NCBI GenBank assembly: GCA_900548905.1
Contig: URMK01000032.1
Span: 1 to 64,000 of the forward strand
Origin: an uncultured Lachnospiraceae bacterium
GTDB lineage: Bacteria > Bacillota > Clostridia > Lachnospirales > Lachnospiraceae
Direction of reading: 5' to 3'
DNA length: 64,000 nt
Positions 1-8,827 of this stretch are shown piece after piece (position 1 is the first letter of the stretch; each line of letters opens with the position of its first letter). Under the pieces are notes generated by a model. It saw nothing but the letters and a program-made list of their open reading frames with translations. It was not told where the DNA came from and did no database searches. Made by a program: the position numbers and the translations under genes.

Positions 1-55
1 ACCTTGCCCTATTACTTGCTCAAGGTAAGATTATTACAGCCCCTTACGGGCGCAC
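1..55 (-). mobile_element. 5' end of a group II intron (partial)
   Basis: Read on the minus strand, the helicase frame is intact through TGTPVSNTMA and then meets GTGCGCCC, a four-base loop and GGGG. Bacterial group II introns begin with GUGYG, and Ll.LtrB begins with the same GTGCGCCC, then a short loop and GGG. The helicase frame stops nine bases later, although the family continues well past this motif. The simplest reading is an intron starting at 55 and running off the left edge, in phase 0 after an alanine codon. No reverse transcriptase or domain V is visible here, so this rests on the 5' motif and the broken frame. Confidence 0.55.
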
Positions 56-3000
56 AGCCATTGTGTTGGAAACGGGTGTACCTGTAAGATAAATTACCCC
101 CTTACCGCCTCCTATCTCGTTGATGTACTGGCATTTCTGGTACATATCCATAGCCCGCTGGCTGCTTGTGCTGCTGATACCTGCCACATTACGCATTTTT
201 GTGTAGCTGAAATTGTTCTTGTAAGCATGTGCCTCGTCCACAATCAGGGCATCTACCCCCAATTCCTCAAAGTTTATTAAATCGTCTTTTTTATCTGCAT
301 GAAACAGAGTATCATAACGGAATTGGAGGTTTTTCCTGAATATCAGCATCTGTTTTAAGGACCATTCCTGCCCCTCCTGATCTTTCTGCTCGTTAATGGC
401 CGCCGTAACAGCATCAAGCTCTGTCTGCATTGCCGCAAGCTGCCGCTCTCTGGATAATCCAATCAATTCAAAGCTGGAGTGGGCCATGATGATAGCGTCA
501 TAATCTCCGGCCGCAATCCTGCCAGCAAACCGGCGGCGATACTTTTTTTGAAAATCCTTTTTCTCTGCCACTAAAATATTGGCATTGGGGTAAAGCGCCA
601 TATACGCATCCGCCCATTGTCCAACCAGATGGTTCGGTACGGCAAACAGCGGTTTATGTGCCTTTCCCAGCCGTTTCATCTCATAAGCCAGGGCAATGGC
701 AGCATAAGTCTTGCCTGCTCCCACCTCATGAGCCATAAGCAGGTTGCCATCCCCGTACAACCCATGGGCGATAGCATCCCGTTGATGGGGCCTTAATTGT
801 ATCTCTTCCGACATATCCGGGAAAAAAAGGTCGGTGCCGTTGTACTGCCGGGGCCGTACATTATTAAATTTATCATTGTAGAGGTTTGTAAGCCGTGCCC
901 CACGTTCCGGATCCGCAAACAGCCATCGTTCAAACTCCGCTTTCATTTGCGTCTGCTTTTCACGGGCAAGGATCGTTTCTTTTTTATTCAGGACATATTT
1001 AACTTTATCCTCCCCGTTTTCATCCACATACTCCAAACGGTCTTTGACTTCTACGAATTGCTGGTTCAGGGATGCTTCCAAAATTTCATAAGCGTTCATA
1101 CGTCCCGTTCCGTAGGTCCGGCTTGCGATGACGGAGAATTTTTCTATACTTTTGTTCTTGATGAAGTATGCTCCGCTGTATTCGGAAAATTCCATTTTCA
1201 CCGCATTACGACTGGTACGTTTATAGTTACTGGTTTTAAAGGTTTCATACATAAATTCCTGATACACATCTACGGAAATCCATGGGGTACCCAGTGCAAA
1301 GCTGATATCCTGCGGAGTCAGCGGTTCCGGCTGCACGGCCTTTAAGGCTTCCACATTCCTTGCAAAGCGCTCCGGTTCTTCCTCTGCTTTACGGATTGCC
1401 GTCTTAAGCTTTTCTTTAACATAACCGCTTAAATATTCCCCGGCAGTCATCCAGCCGGTCAACGGATTCCCGGAATATGCCTCCGGATCCTGATAGAGGG
1501 CATCCCCCAATTCCACAATGATCTCCTCCGGCGTTGCCTTATGGCTGCCTGACATTTGATACAGTCCCGCCATATATGGAAGGTCAACCCAGCCTTTGAT
1601 GTTTAAGCTGACCTTCAGGGCTTCTTCTGCGGAAAACACCACTTTGGGCGTAACCCTCGGTTTAATAGTCGCTTTGAAGAACATAGCAGATTTCTCAAAG
1701 CGTATTTCTTTTAATCCATTTTGCCCTCCCTCCGTATTACACTCTTTCTCTATGGAACGCAGGAGCGGTGCATTGGAATCCCGGGAAAAGGCAATTACGT
1801 TTCCATAGGAGTTTAGATACCCATACTCTTTTACAAACCGGTCATAGACCATGTTCAAATGCCGGATTTGTTCCTGAAGCCAGGCTTCATATTCTTCCGA
1901 TGTTAAATTCCCAGCCTGCTGGTTCTGGAAGTCAATCAGACTGCGCACCGACCGCGTGATTTCTACCATACCTCGGATTCGCTCCGCTTTCCTACCGGTA
2001 ATATCCTGCAAATACATCTTAGAATTCTCTTGAAAATAGACAGCGTCCTCTACAATGGTATAGCTATAATTACGTACGGAAGGATCCGCAGGAAGGGAAT
2101 CCTTGGTTGTCCCTTTTTCCCCGGCATATTCGGAATCAGCCTCATGGTATTCTCCTTCCAGGTAGGAAACCGCCCGCTCCAGCCGCTCATTTAAATCTTC
2201 CCCGAGAATAGGATGGCAGGCGGTGGTTTTCTCGTTTCCAAACATACTCTCATCAAAAACCATTTGTCCCAATACCATTTCCGGATGTTCTATAAAATAA
2301 GTGTTTAAGGGAATGCCATCCCTATTCTCTTCTATGGAAAGCCAAGGACTGTTCTCTTCATCGGGTATTATTTCCCGTTCCCGCTTTTGCAGGAACAGTA
2401 TATCAGCGGTAGCCTCTGTTCCCGCCACCGCCTTAAACGCGTTATTCGGAAGCCTTATTGCTCCCAGTAATTTTGCCCGCTGTGCCAAATACTTCCGTAC
2501 CTTGGAATTTGCTTTATCCATGGTGTACTTAGAGGTAATAACCGCCACAATTCCACCCGGCCTTACCAAATCCAGGGATTTTGCTAAAAAGTAGTCATGA
2601 ATACGGAAGCCATGGCGGTTGTAACGGGTATCATCCACGCGGATGGCGTTAAAGGGGATATTGCCAATAACCACATCGAAAAAGTGATCCGGATAATTGG
2701 TTTGTTCAAAACCTTTGATCTGGATCTCCGCTTCCGGATAAAGCTGTTTAGCAATCTCACCGGATATCGTGTCCAACTCCACTCCATATAGTTTTGTTTT
2801 TCCACCGCCGTCTGCCTTGGAACTATCCATACTTTCCGGAAGAACGGAATAAAAATTCCCAGTTCCCATAGCAGGGTCTAAAATATTGCCTCCCCTGAAA
2901 CCAAACCGCTCCAGCCCTCGATAAATATGCTTAATCACCTCCTGATCCGTATAAAAGGAGGTGAGGGTACTTTCCTGGGCCGAATGAAATTCCGCCTCGG

Positions 3001-5173
3001 TAAGCAAGCCCTTAATTTCCTCATACTCATTCTCCCAACCGGATTTTCCTGGTGTCAGGGCATTAGCAAGGCCTCCCCAGCCCACAAACCGCGCGAGGGT
3101 AATCTGTTCTTCTGCAGTTGCTATATGGGCCGCCCCCCTATTTGCCCCTTGCGCCTGTAATTCTTTTAGCAGACGGATAGCTGCGATATTATTTCTGCAC
3201 TTGGTTTTAGCCCCGCCATCATAAAGGTGATGTTCCTGCAAAAAATGGTAATTACTCCCTCGTCCATGCCCACGGCTTTCCGTATCAGGCATAATAGCAT
3301 CGGCATATTCTATGTTTGTCTGGTTCACATACGGGGCTGCTTTCAGGGCATCCATGTTGTCCAGCAGACCATCATTATCGTCGTCGTTTGTGTCCTCATA
3401 CATGTCCTTTTGTTGTCCAAATAAATCAAACAGCATGATTTGGCGGGCATCCGGCGGGACGGTGAGGATTGTCTCCGTTTGCAGGTTTTCATCGGTTATG
3501 TGAAGTTCCTCCAGTGTTTCCAGGTCTGCTTTTTCCTTCTCCGTCAGATAGGAATCCTGAAGGACCAATGCCGTAATACGTTCTGCTGTCTCTGACCAGG
3601 AAAGCTGCCTGCGTAAAATCTTTCCGTTCTCCCTGCACTCAAGGGATATCCCCCCGCTGGGTTTCGCATCCAACCTTCTTTCTCCGACCAAAAGACCATA
3701 CCAATCATATTCATTTTTGATGAATTTCTGTAGTTCTTTCTTCGACAGCATACCTCTGACTGCCTGATAGATGCGCAGTTTTCCCTTCTGCACACCAGTA
3801 CCCTCCCGCAGGAAGTCAGCAATCATCTGTTCATCTTCCAATAATCCTATATCGTGTTCCGTATCCTGTGGATGTACGGGGATCGGGATCAGTCCCGGCT
3901 TATCTTCTGTCCAAATTGGCTTAGGCTGGTTATTTTGAGGTACAGCAAAAAGGCCGCCCGCAGACGGTTTGTGACCATCCATGGGCGGCTCTGCATCCTT
4001 AGTTTCTTGTGGTACTATCTGACTTTCAGCACCAGTTCGTTCATGACGATTTCCTCTGCCTGCATTGTCAGGCTGTTCATGTGTCCAACTCTCTTCATCG
4101 TATTCTCGGTATTGGGCATCGGCCGGGTTTTCAAAAGCTGTTGGATCAACACCTCCTTGCGGTTCTGTGCTTCCTCGTCCACTTTCCGGATTGTTTTGTT
4201 TACCACTCCCTCCGCTATCAGCTCCGACAGGCGGTGCGGATGGTTCTCCATCATGTACTTCTTCCATAGTTCCCCGTACTTGCCCACGGGCATTTTGTCC
4301 CTTTCCCCGGAGATCTGCAGTTCGGGATACATCATCCCGTCCCCGCCCTGTATGTAACTGAGATTCATCAAAGGTTCTACTCTCATAAATTTGGCTCCTT
4401 TCGCTTTTGATTGCTTCAATTTCCTGGTAAATTTCTTTCAAAATAGGTCTTGTGATGGATACCGTGCAGCTTCCTAAGGACATGAACATTCCCAACGTAT
4501 GATACAGGCTGATATTTTCAAAGCTGCTGTCATCTATGTTTTCTGTTGGAAGACCGCACTTGGAAAATACAGTATAGGCAACGCTGGCTGTAACAATTTC
4601 CTTAAATTCTGCATTCACCGCCTCTTCCGGCATACCAAAGAGTGGGCTATTATCTTCCCTCACCCTAAAATGTTCCATGTACTTGGGAAGAATCTCCTCA
4701 ACCCGTTTATTTATCAGCCAAAACAGACAGGCTTCCACGCCAGACATCGGAGCAGCGTATTTTTCATGAAACCGCATCATCAGGCTGGGACAGTACTGCT
4801 CCTCCAACTCCCAATGGTACCGCATAAATTTCTTAAAACTTTCTTCTGTACCGTTGGTATCCATGAAGTCAAAGAGGTGTTTCAAGCTGGCCCCGGGATT
4901 TTGCATATCAATGACAGCAATGCTTCTGGCCCCCCTATTGATACTGCGCCCAATCCGTTCATCATGCCAGTCATCCCATGTGCCGAGTTGCGTGGCATTC
5001 GGTTTCTGGGCGTAAATCAATACAGCATTGTCAAAGGAACGCTTGTAGAACCGTGCCACGCAGGCTAACAGACCTTTCCATTCAGCCGGCGTTTTCGTAT
5101 ACTCCTGCACCGCCTTGCGATAAAGGTCGGCAAGCATGGTTACTTTACGCAAGCTGACACCTCCATTCCCCAT
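44..5173 (-). CDS. N6-DNA methylase / SNF2-type helicase fusion protein of a conjugative element, interrupted at the 3' end
   Basis: This is a 1709-residue frame, the 5' part of the very large DNA-processing protein carried by Tn1549-type elements. The first 200 residues match the N-terminal region usual in this family. A low-complexity region rich in Gly, Asp and Glu follows at about 270-400. A methyltransferase core has DPAMGTGNF (about 764, the AdoMet-binding motif I) and NIPF (about 838, replacing the usual NPPF/Y). A helicase core has the Walker A motif AHEVGAGKT (about 1481), a DEAH box (about 1643) and motif III TGTP (about 1699). The frame ends at residue 1709, just after motif III, so the second helicase lobe is missing here. 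The break coincides with a group II intron-like start, and the rest of the gene may lie beyond the window. The role is probably protection or remodelling of element DNA, by inference. The protein as encoded would lack helicase function unless the intron is spliced. Confidence 0.85.
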   Translation of the reverse strand: MGNGGVSLRKVTMLADLYRKAVQEYTKTPAEWKGLLACVARFYKRSFDNAVLIYAQKPNATQLGTWDDWHDERIGRSINRGARSIAVIDMQNPGASLKHLFDFMDTNGTEESFKKFMRYHWELEEQYCPSLMMRFHEKYAAPMSGVEACLFWLINKRVEEILPKYMEHFRVREDNSPLFGMPEEAVNAEFKEIVTASVAYTVFSKCGLPTENIDDSSFENISLYHTLGMFMSLGSCTVSITRPILKEIYQEIEAIKSERSQIYESRTFDESQLHTGRGRDDVSRTADLRGKGQNARGQVRGTMEEVHDGEPSAPPVGADSGGSGKQNNPESGRGSTEPQGGVDPTAFENPADAQYREYDEESWTHEQPDNAGRGNRHERTGAESQIVPQETKDAEPPMDGHKPSAGGLFAVPQNNQPKPIWTEDKPGLIPIPVHPQDTEHDIGLLEDEQMIADFLREGTGVQKGKLRIYQAVRGMLSKKELQKFIKNEYDWYGLLVGERRLDAKPSGGISLECRENGKILRRQLSWSETAERITALVLQDSYLTEKEKADLETLEELHITDENLQTETILTVPPDARQIMLFDLFGQQKDMYEDTNDDDNDGLLDNMDALKAAPYVNQTNIEYADAIMPDTESRGHGRGSNYHFLQEHHLYDGGAKTKCRNNIAAIRLLKELQAQGANRGAAHIATAEEQITLARFVGWGGLANALTPGKSGWENEYEEIKGLLTEAEFHSAQESTLTSFYTDQEVIKHIYRGLERFGFRGGNILDPAMGTGNFYSVLPESMDSSKADGGGKTKLYGVELDTISGEIAKQLYPEAEIQIKGFEQTNYPDHFFDVVIGNIPFNAIRVDDTRYNRHGFRIHDYFLAKSLDLVRPGGIVAVITSKYTMDKANSKVRKYLAQRAKLLGAIRLPNNAFKAVAGTEATADILFLQKREREIIPDEENSPWLSIEENRDGIPLNTYFIEHPEMVLGQMVFDESMFGNEKTTACHPILGEDLNERLERAVSYLEGEYHEADSEYAGEKGTTKDSLPADPSVRNYSYTIVEDAVYFQENSKMYLQDITGRKAERIRGMVEITRSVRSLIDFQNQQAGNLTSEEYEAWLQEQIRHLNMVYDRFVKEYGYLNSYGNVIAFSRDSNAPLLRSIEKECNTEGGQNGLKEIRFEKSAMFFKATIKPRVTPKVVFSAEEALKVSLNIKGWVDLPYMAGLYQMSGSHKATPEEIIVELGDALYQDPEAYSGNPLTGWMTAGEYLSGYVKEKLKTAIRKAEEEPERFARNVEALKAVQPEPLTPQDISFALGTPWISVDVYQEFMYETFKTSNYKRTSRNAVKMEFSEYSGAYFIKNKSIEKFSVIASRTYGTGRMNAYEILEASLNQQFVEVKDRLEYVDENGEDKVKYVLNKKETILAREKQTQMKAEFERWLFADPERGARLTNLYNDKFNNVRPRQYNGTDLFFPDMSEEIQLRPHQRDAIAHGLYGDGNLLMAHEVGAGKTYAAIALAYEMKRLGKAHKPLFAVPNHLVGQWADAYMALYPNANILVAEKKDFQKKYRRRFAGRIAAGDYDAIIMAHSSFELIGLSRERQLAAMQTELDAVTAAINEQKDQEGQEWSLKQMLIFRKNLQFRYDTLFHADKKDDLINFEELGVDALIVDEAHAYKNNFSYTKMRNVAGISSTSSQRAMDMYQKCQYINEIGGGKGVIYLTGTPVSNTMAVRP

Positions 5174-5178
5174 TCTCT

Positions 5179-5382
5179 TTACTTAAATCTGCAGGCATGA
5201 TCTCTTTTCCCACTTTTTATTCCTTTTCCCCCATCATCCTGGACAGGATATGTGATTGCTCCTTTATACTTTGTATCCTTCTTTCGCCTTTTTTCTCTCG
5301 CGCTTTGTATGTTTCTATTTTTTCCTTTTTTACCCGGATAGGTTATAATTTCTGCCTTCATCATCTCAATCTTTCTAATCAT
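5179..5382 (-). CDS. Small basic hypothetical ORF between repA and the helicase gene
   Basis: A 67-codon frame fills most of the 265-bp gap between the RepA-type gene and the helicase gene and ends just before the helicase start. The product would be very rich in Lys and Arg and has no domain I recognise. The first ATG has no clear ribosome site, nor do the ATGs at codons 7 and 8. It may be noncoding spacer. It is listed because its position and orientation fit the operon. Confidence 0.22.
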   Translation of the reverse strand: MIRKIEMMKAEIITYPGKKGKNRNIQSAREKRRKKDTKYKGAITYPVQDDGGKGIKSGKRDHACRFK

Positions 5383-5437
5383 CTTGGTTCGTCACAAATT
5401 ATGACAAAGTGCCAAACCTTCAGTATTTATGCGGGTT

Positions 5438-6691
5438 TTAGCCCTGATTTCTATACAAATCATAGTTTACTTCTGCTTGATATGCATGGTTAATAGTCAA
5501 CGCCGCATTCATTAAACTTGTAAGTAAATATCCTCTGATATTTTTTACCTTTGTTGTATTGTCATGAAGCGATTGCAGGATATAGCGAATATGGGATGCA
5601 TCCAGTTTTAGAAACCGTTGTTTCACTATCTCATATGGATACTGCTTCCCTCCGATTTTTATGGGATCCTCTACGATACAGACAGTCTCCACCATAAGAT
5701 CCACCAGTTCGTCCAGATATTCTTCTTCCCTCCTCCTGCAATCAGCCCGGATAAAATCATACTCAATATTCGTCTTAATAAATTCCCTATACGCATCCAT
5801 TTCTTCAGGCTTAGACTGGATAGATGGATAGATAGATTCTTTCTTACTCAGATTTATATTATTATTATTAATATTATTTGTCGGCAAAATCTTGCCACTC
5901 TTGACAGGCAGGATCTTGCCTGTCTGGACCTGCACGTTATTGCCACTCTGGATCCGCATGTTTTTGCCACTCTGGACCTGCACGTTTTTGCCACTCTGGA
6001 CTTGCACGTCATTGCTACTCTGTAGTTGCGTGTTTTTATCCATCTGTTCCTGCAAAGCCCCATAATTCCAGGCTTCTTCCACACTGCCATACGGTACTAC
6101 CCCGTTATATTCAGTACCAAACGGCTGAATTATGCGGTTCTGGACCTGCAGGATCGTGCCACTCTGTATCCTGTTTTTTTCTTTTCCAGTGCTTTCCTTT
6201 GTGTCCACTGTAGATAATGGGCACTCTTCGCAGCCACTTTTAGTCTCACCTTCCATATTTCTGCTATCGCAGACCTGCAAGATTTTGCCACTCTGGACCT
6301 GCATATCTTTTGAAGAACTATCCTCTTTCACAATAAAGTTCTTGAGGTATAACAGATTAGGCTTTCCCAATCCCTGCCTTTTCTTTTCTACAAGACCTAT
6401 GCCTGTTTTGGTATCCAATTCCGAAAGAAGATACCCTGCTTTTCTTTCACCGCATGCAAAGGTGTCCATAATATCTTCCAGCGTGAAAATGATATACACC
6501 CTGTTTTGCCCATCAATCCATTGATTTTTCATGGATAAAGACATCCTCTCCAGCATAACGCCATAAAGTATTTTGGCATCGCTGGAAACTTTCTTAAAAC
6601 GGGGATCTGTAATAAGTACCTTGGGAAGCCGGTAAAAGGTAAACTGTTCGGCCTGCGCCCCATAAAAATAATCATAAGTAGTTTCTGCCAC
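5438..6691 (-). CDS. repA: RepA_N-family replication initiator
   Basis: This 417-residue protein begins with a RepA_N winged-helix domain (about residues 1-120; the FTFYRLPKVLI and SSDAKILYGVMLERM segments are typical), which binds origin DNA in plasmids such as pSK41 and in Tn1549-type elements. The middle (about 220-267) is an eight-residue repeat of the form VQVQSGKN, encoded by six adjoining 24-bp DNA repeats. The C-terminal domain (about 290-415) is helical, as in related element-borne initiators. In RepA_N plasmids the origin iterons lie inside the rep gene, so the repeat probably doubles as the origin. The start is a GTG with an upstream AGGAAAGGA. The protein probably supports autonomous replication of the excised element together with ParA and ParB. 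Confidence 0.85.
   Translation of the reverse strand: MAETTYDYFYGAQAEQFTFYRLPKVLITDPRFKKVSSDAKILYGVMLERMSLSMKNQWIDGQNRVYIIFTLEDIMDTFACGERKAGYLLSELDTKTGIGLVEKKRQGLGKPNLLYLKNFIVKEDSSSKDMQVQSGKILQVCDSRNMEGETKSGCEECPLSTVDTKESTGKEKNRIQSGTILQVQNRIIQPFGTEYNGVVPYGSVEEAWNYGALQEQMDKNTQLQSSNDVQVQSGKNVQVQSGKNMRIQSGNNVQVQTGKILPVKSGKILPTNNINNNNINLSKKESIYPSIQSKPEEMDAYREFIKTNIEYDFIRADCRRREEEYLDELVDLMVETVCIVEDPIKIGGKQYPYEIVKQRFLKLDASHIRYILQSLHDNTTKVKNIRGYLLTSLMNAALTINHAYQAEVNYDLYRNQG
5889..6032. repeat. Six tandem 24-bp repeats inside repA (candidate origin iterons)
   Basis: Six adjoining 24-bp units start at 5889, 5913, 5937, 5961, 5985 and 6009. The core is TTGCCACTCTGGACCTGCACG. The two best units (5961 and 5985) differ at one base and the outer ones are more diverged. 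Single further copies lie at 6153-6176 and 6282-6305. The unit length is a multiple of three, so the repa frame is kept. RepA_N replicons carry their origin repeats within the initiator gene, which is the reason for the origin reading. There are no spacers between units, so this is not a CRISPR array. Confidence 0.75.
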
Positions 6692-6732
6692 AAGATTCTA
6701 TCCTTTCCTCGTATATAACTTTAAGGGAATCG

Positions 6733-7740
6733 TTAACTCGATTCCCTCCGTTCCCTTTCATCCGCTTCCTTTAAATATGCTTCCAACGCTTTAATAATTG
6801 TCTCTTCAATATCTTTCTGGCTTTCCCCATGGCTGAAAAACCGGCTGATGACAGCCGGCTTCAGCTTAACCGGTTTCGGCTTGTTCCCTTTGGGCTTTCT
6901 TGTTTTTTCTCCGCATAGAATTTCTCTGATTATATCATCGGTAAGCTTCTTATTTTCCGCATATTCCTTCAATAATCGGGAATTTTCTGTATTTATTTTA
7001 TACCCCTCTGACAGGAGCTTCTCTAACATTTCCATATCCCCTGTTTTAAGAAAGGACAGAGAATATGCCTGGCCAAATGTGATTTCCTTGTTATCGAGCC
7101 TTTTCAGCAAGGATTCCGTTAAACCCGCAATCCGGATATACTGGGCTATCTTATTTCGGTTCGTCCCAAATTCATCCGCTATTTTCTGATCCGTCCGGCC
7201 TCCGCCTGTATCCTGATCGGGATTCAAAAGTTCTTCTATTTCTCTTACGATGTCCATCCTTTTCCCTTGGCATTTCATTGCTTCGAAATGTTCCTTCAGG
7301 CACCATGCCTTCTCAGATTCCGCCATTTCAGAAAAAGATCTCTGGTTAAGGTTTGTTTCCGCCATGATTAATATCGCTTCCGCTTCGGATATGCCTTCTT
7401 TAATTATGACCGGTGCCTTTGTAATGCCTGCAAGACGTGCGGCATTCCTTCTGTTATACCCGCTGAGGATTTTATATCCGCCGTCTGTCTTCCACAATAT
7501 AATTGGCTGCAAGATGCCGACACGCTTTATGCTGTCTGCAAGGCTGTCTAACCGTGAACCGGAATATTCTTTGAAGTGGTGTTTCTCATAATCCTCCATC
7601 CGGGTAAAATCCATTTCCGACAGCGGAGACTCTACCGTGTTTTCCTGACCTTTCACCGGAAAATCAAAGATGTCATCTTCGGAAAAGGTACTGTTAAGGA
7701 TATTATTCAGGTTTGGGATTTTAGGTGTTCTAACCGGCAT
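6733..7740 (-). CDS. parB: ParB/Spo0J-family partition protein
   Basis: This 335-residue protein has the ParB N-terminal nuclease/CTPase-like domain (about 40-150, with the segment SRLDSLADSIKRVGILQPI and the GYNRRNAARLAGI motif). A KorB/Spo0J-type helix-turn-helix follows (about 180-225, KIADEFGTNRNKIAQYIRIAGL), then a charged C-terminal tail. It would bind a centromere-like site and stimulate ParA. Its start overlaps the end of parA by 11 bp, so the two are translationally coupled, and repA follows 41 bp downstream. A parS-like site could not be assigned. The ParA/ParB pair fits stable inheritance of the excised circular element. Confidence 0.88.
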   Translation of the reverse strand: MPVRTPKIPNLNNILNSTFSEDDIFDFPVKGQENTVESPLSEMDFTRMEDYEKHHFKEYSGSRLDSLADSIKRVGILQPIILWKTDGGYKILSGYNRRNAARLAGITKAPVIIKEGISEAEAILIMAETNLNQRSFSEMAESEKAWCLKEHFEAMKCQGKRMDIVREIEELLNPDQDTGGGRTDQKIADEFGTNRNKIAQYIRIAGLTESLLKRLDNKEITFGQAYSLSFLKTGDMEMLEKLLSEGYKINTENSRLLKEYAENKKLTDDIIREILCGEKTRKPKGNKPKPVKLKPAVISRFFSHGESQKDIEETIIKALEAYLKEADERERRESS

Positions 7741-8518
7741 GGCTAATCAACTCCTCTGCAAAATTTTGATAGGCAATGGATGCGGCATTTGTCGGATCAA
7801 GTTCGCATACCGTCATTCCGGCATCTACTGCATCAGGTACTCTTGTAGAGCGGGGGATACAATTTTGGAATATCCGGACATGCTCGCCCAGTGAAACATG
7901 CAGCTGCCGCTTTACCCTCTGGCTTACTTTAGTCCGCTGATTATCCATGGTTATGAGGATTCCCTCTATCTCCAATTCCGGATTAATTCTGCTCCTGATT
8001 TTATGGTAAGCCTTGAAAAATTCGCTCATCCCTTCCACAGCCAGCGTTTCCGACTGCACCGGAATGATAAGGCCGTCACAGCATATCATGACATTAATCA
8101 TAGGTGTGCCCATTTTCGGCATACAGTCAATCAAAATGTAATCATAATGCGCACGAATGGTGTCCACATATTCCTTAAGCTTATATTCAGCAAAATCCGT
8201 ATCGCTCATAAGCTTTTCAAAGTTATCTAATTTATTATTTGCGGGGATTAAGTCCACCCCGGCCGCCGTTGTAATCATATAACTTTCCCGTTCTGGCAGT
8301 TCTTCGTCCATAACTATACATTTCAATAACTCATAAATCGTTGTACAGAGCTTTTCAGGGGATTGTACCCCCAAAAGCTTTGTAGAGTGCCGTTGTCCGT
8401 CAAAATCAATCAGAGCCACCTTTTTGCCTTTCACAGACAGCAGGTAAGCTAAAGTCGTAGCGGTTGTCGTTTTCCCTACGCCTCCTTTTCGGTTTACAAT
8501 TCCCCATACTTTGCACAT
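7730..8518 (-). CDS. parA: ParA-family partition ATPase
   Basis: This 262-residue protein has the deviant Walker A motif KGGVGKTT at residues 11-18, a switch region DFDGQRHST near residue 40 and the Walker B-like segment YILIDCMPKMG near 130. This is the ATPase that moves DNA cargo with ParB. It is the first gene of the minus-strand run parA-parB-repA-helicase. Codons such as AATCCTTTTG-rich stretches were not analysed further. The length is typical for Soj/ParA proteins on Tn1549-like elements. The upstream 309-bp stretch carries an inverted repeat that may be its operator. Confidence 0.9.
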   Translation of the reverse strand: MCKVWGIVNRKGGVGKTTTATTLAYLLSVKGKKVALIDFDGQRHSTKLLGVQSPEKLCTTIYELLKCIVMDEELPERESYMITTAAGVDLIPANNKLDNFEKLMSDTDFAEYKLKEYVDTIRAHYDYILIDCMPKMGTPMINVMICCDGLIIPVQSETLAVEGMSEFFKAYHKIRSRINPELEIEGILITMDNQRTKVSQRVKRQLHVSLGEHVRIFQNCIPRSTRVPDAVDAGMTVCELDPTNAASIAYQNFAEELISHAG

Positions 8519-8827
8519 ATTTTTTCCTCACTTTTTATATTGGATAAAAAACAGGGACGACACTTGCCTCCTTTCTGTGTCAGAATTAGAACAGGACTAA
8601 ACCTATGTATGCTAATACACAGATCTAGTCCTGTTTTGACTACAAATCACATCAATTACCCTGCTGCAATTGATATAATAATAACTATTCACTTATAAGA
8701 GGTATTGCGTATAAAAATGGCGCCATCCTATCCGTAGTACGCTATAATAAGCGATAGCGACAGTAGTAGGACTAAATCAGCACATCCACGAAACCCTTGA
8801 TTTTACTGGGTTTTAGCTGGCCTGTCA
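8519..8827. other. Noncoding stretch, candidate element end
   Basis: No gene is visible. It holds a perfect 10-bp inverted repeat (8590-8599 with 8626-8635), a third copy of the AGGACTAAA motif at 8768-8776, a 6-bp dyad CGCTAT/ATAGCG (8740-8759), and AAACCC-N11-GGGTTT at 8791-8813. The last resembles a tyrosine-recombinase crossover site. The change from element genes to a chromosomal-type gene happens across this stretch. The att function is an inference. Confidence 0.45.
8590..8635. repeat. 10-bp perfect inverted repeat upstream of parA
   Basis: AACAGGACTA at 8590-8599 pairs with TAGTCCTGTT at 8626-8635, with a 26-bp loop. The half-site AGGACTAAA is repeated directly at 8768-8776. The position, 72-117 bp before the parA start, suits an operator, a ParB site or recombinase arm sites. 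The sequence does not decide between these. Confidence 0.5.

Larger units (their letters stand above)
1..8820. mobile_element. End segment of an integrative conjugative element (Tn1549-like)
   Basis: Four minus-strand genes in the order ParA, ParB, RepA_N initiator and methylase/helicase giant are a known module at one end of Tn1549-type conjugative elements. The genes are closely packed and more AT-rich than the rest of the window. The outer boundary is not proven. I place it between 8519 and about 8830, where coding stops and a dyad and repeated AGGACTA motifs occur, next to a transposase-type gene that lacks its usual C-terminal tail. Conjugation and integrase genes would lie to the left, outside the window. 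The limits are an inference. Confidence 0.6.

Noticed and set aside
5889..6032. CRISPR array
   Set aside because: The 24-bp units adjoin without spacers and encode a repeat in frame within repA.
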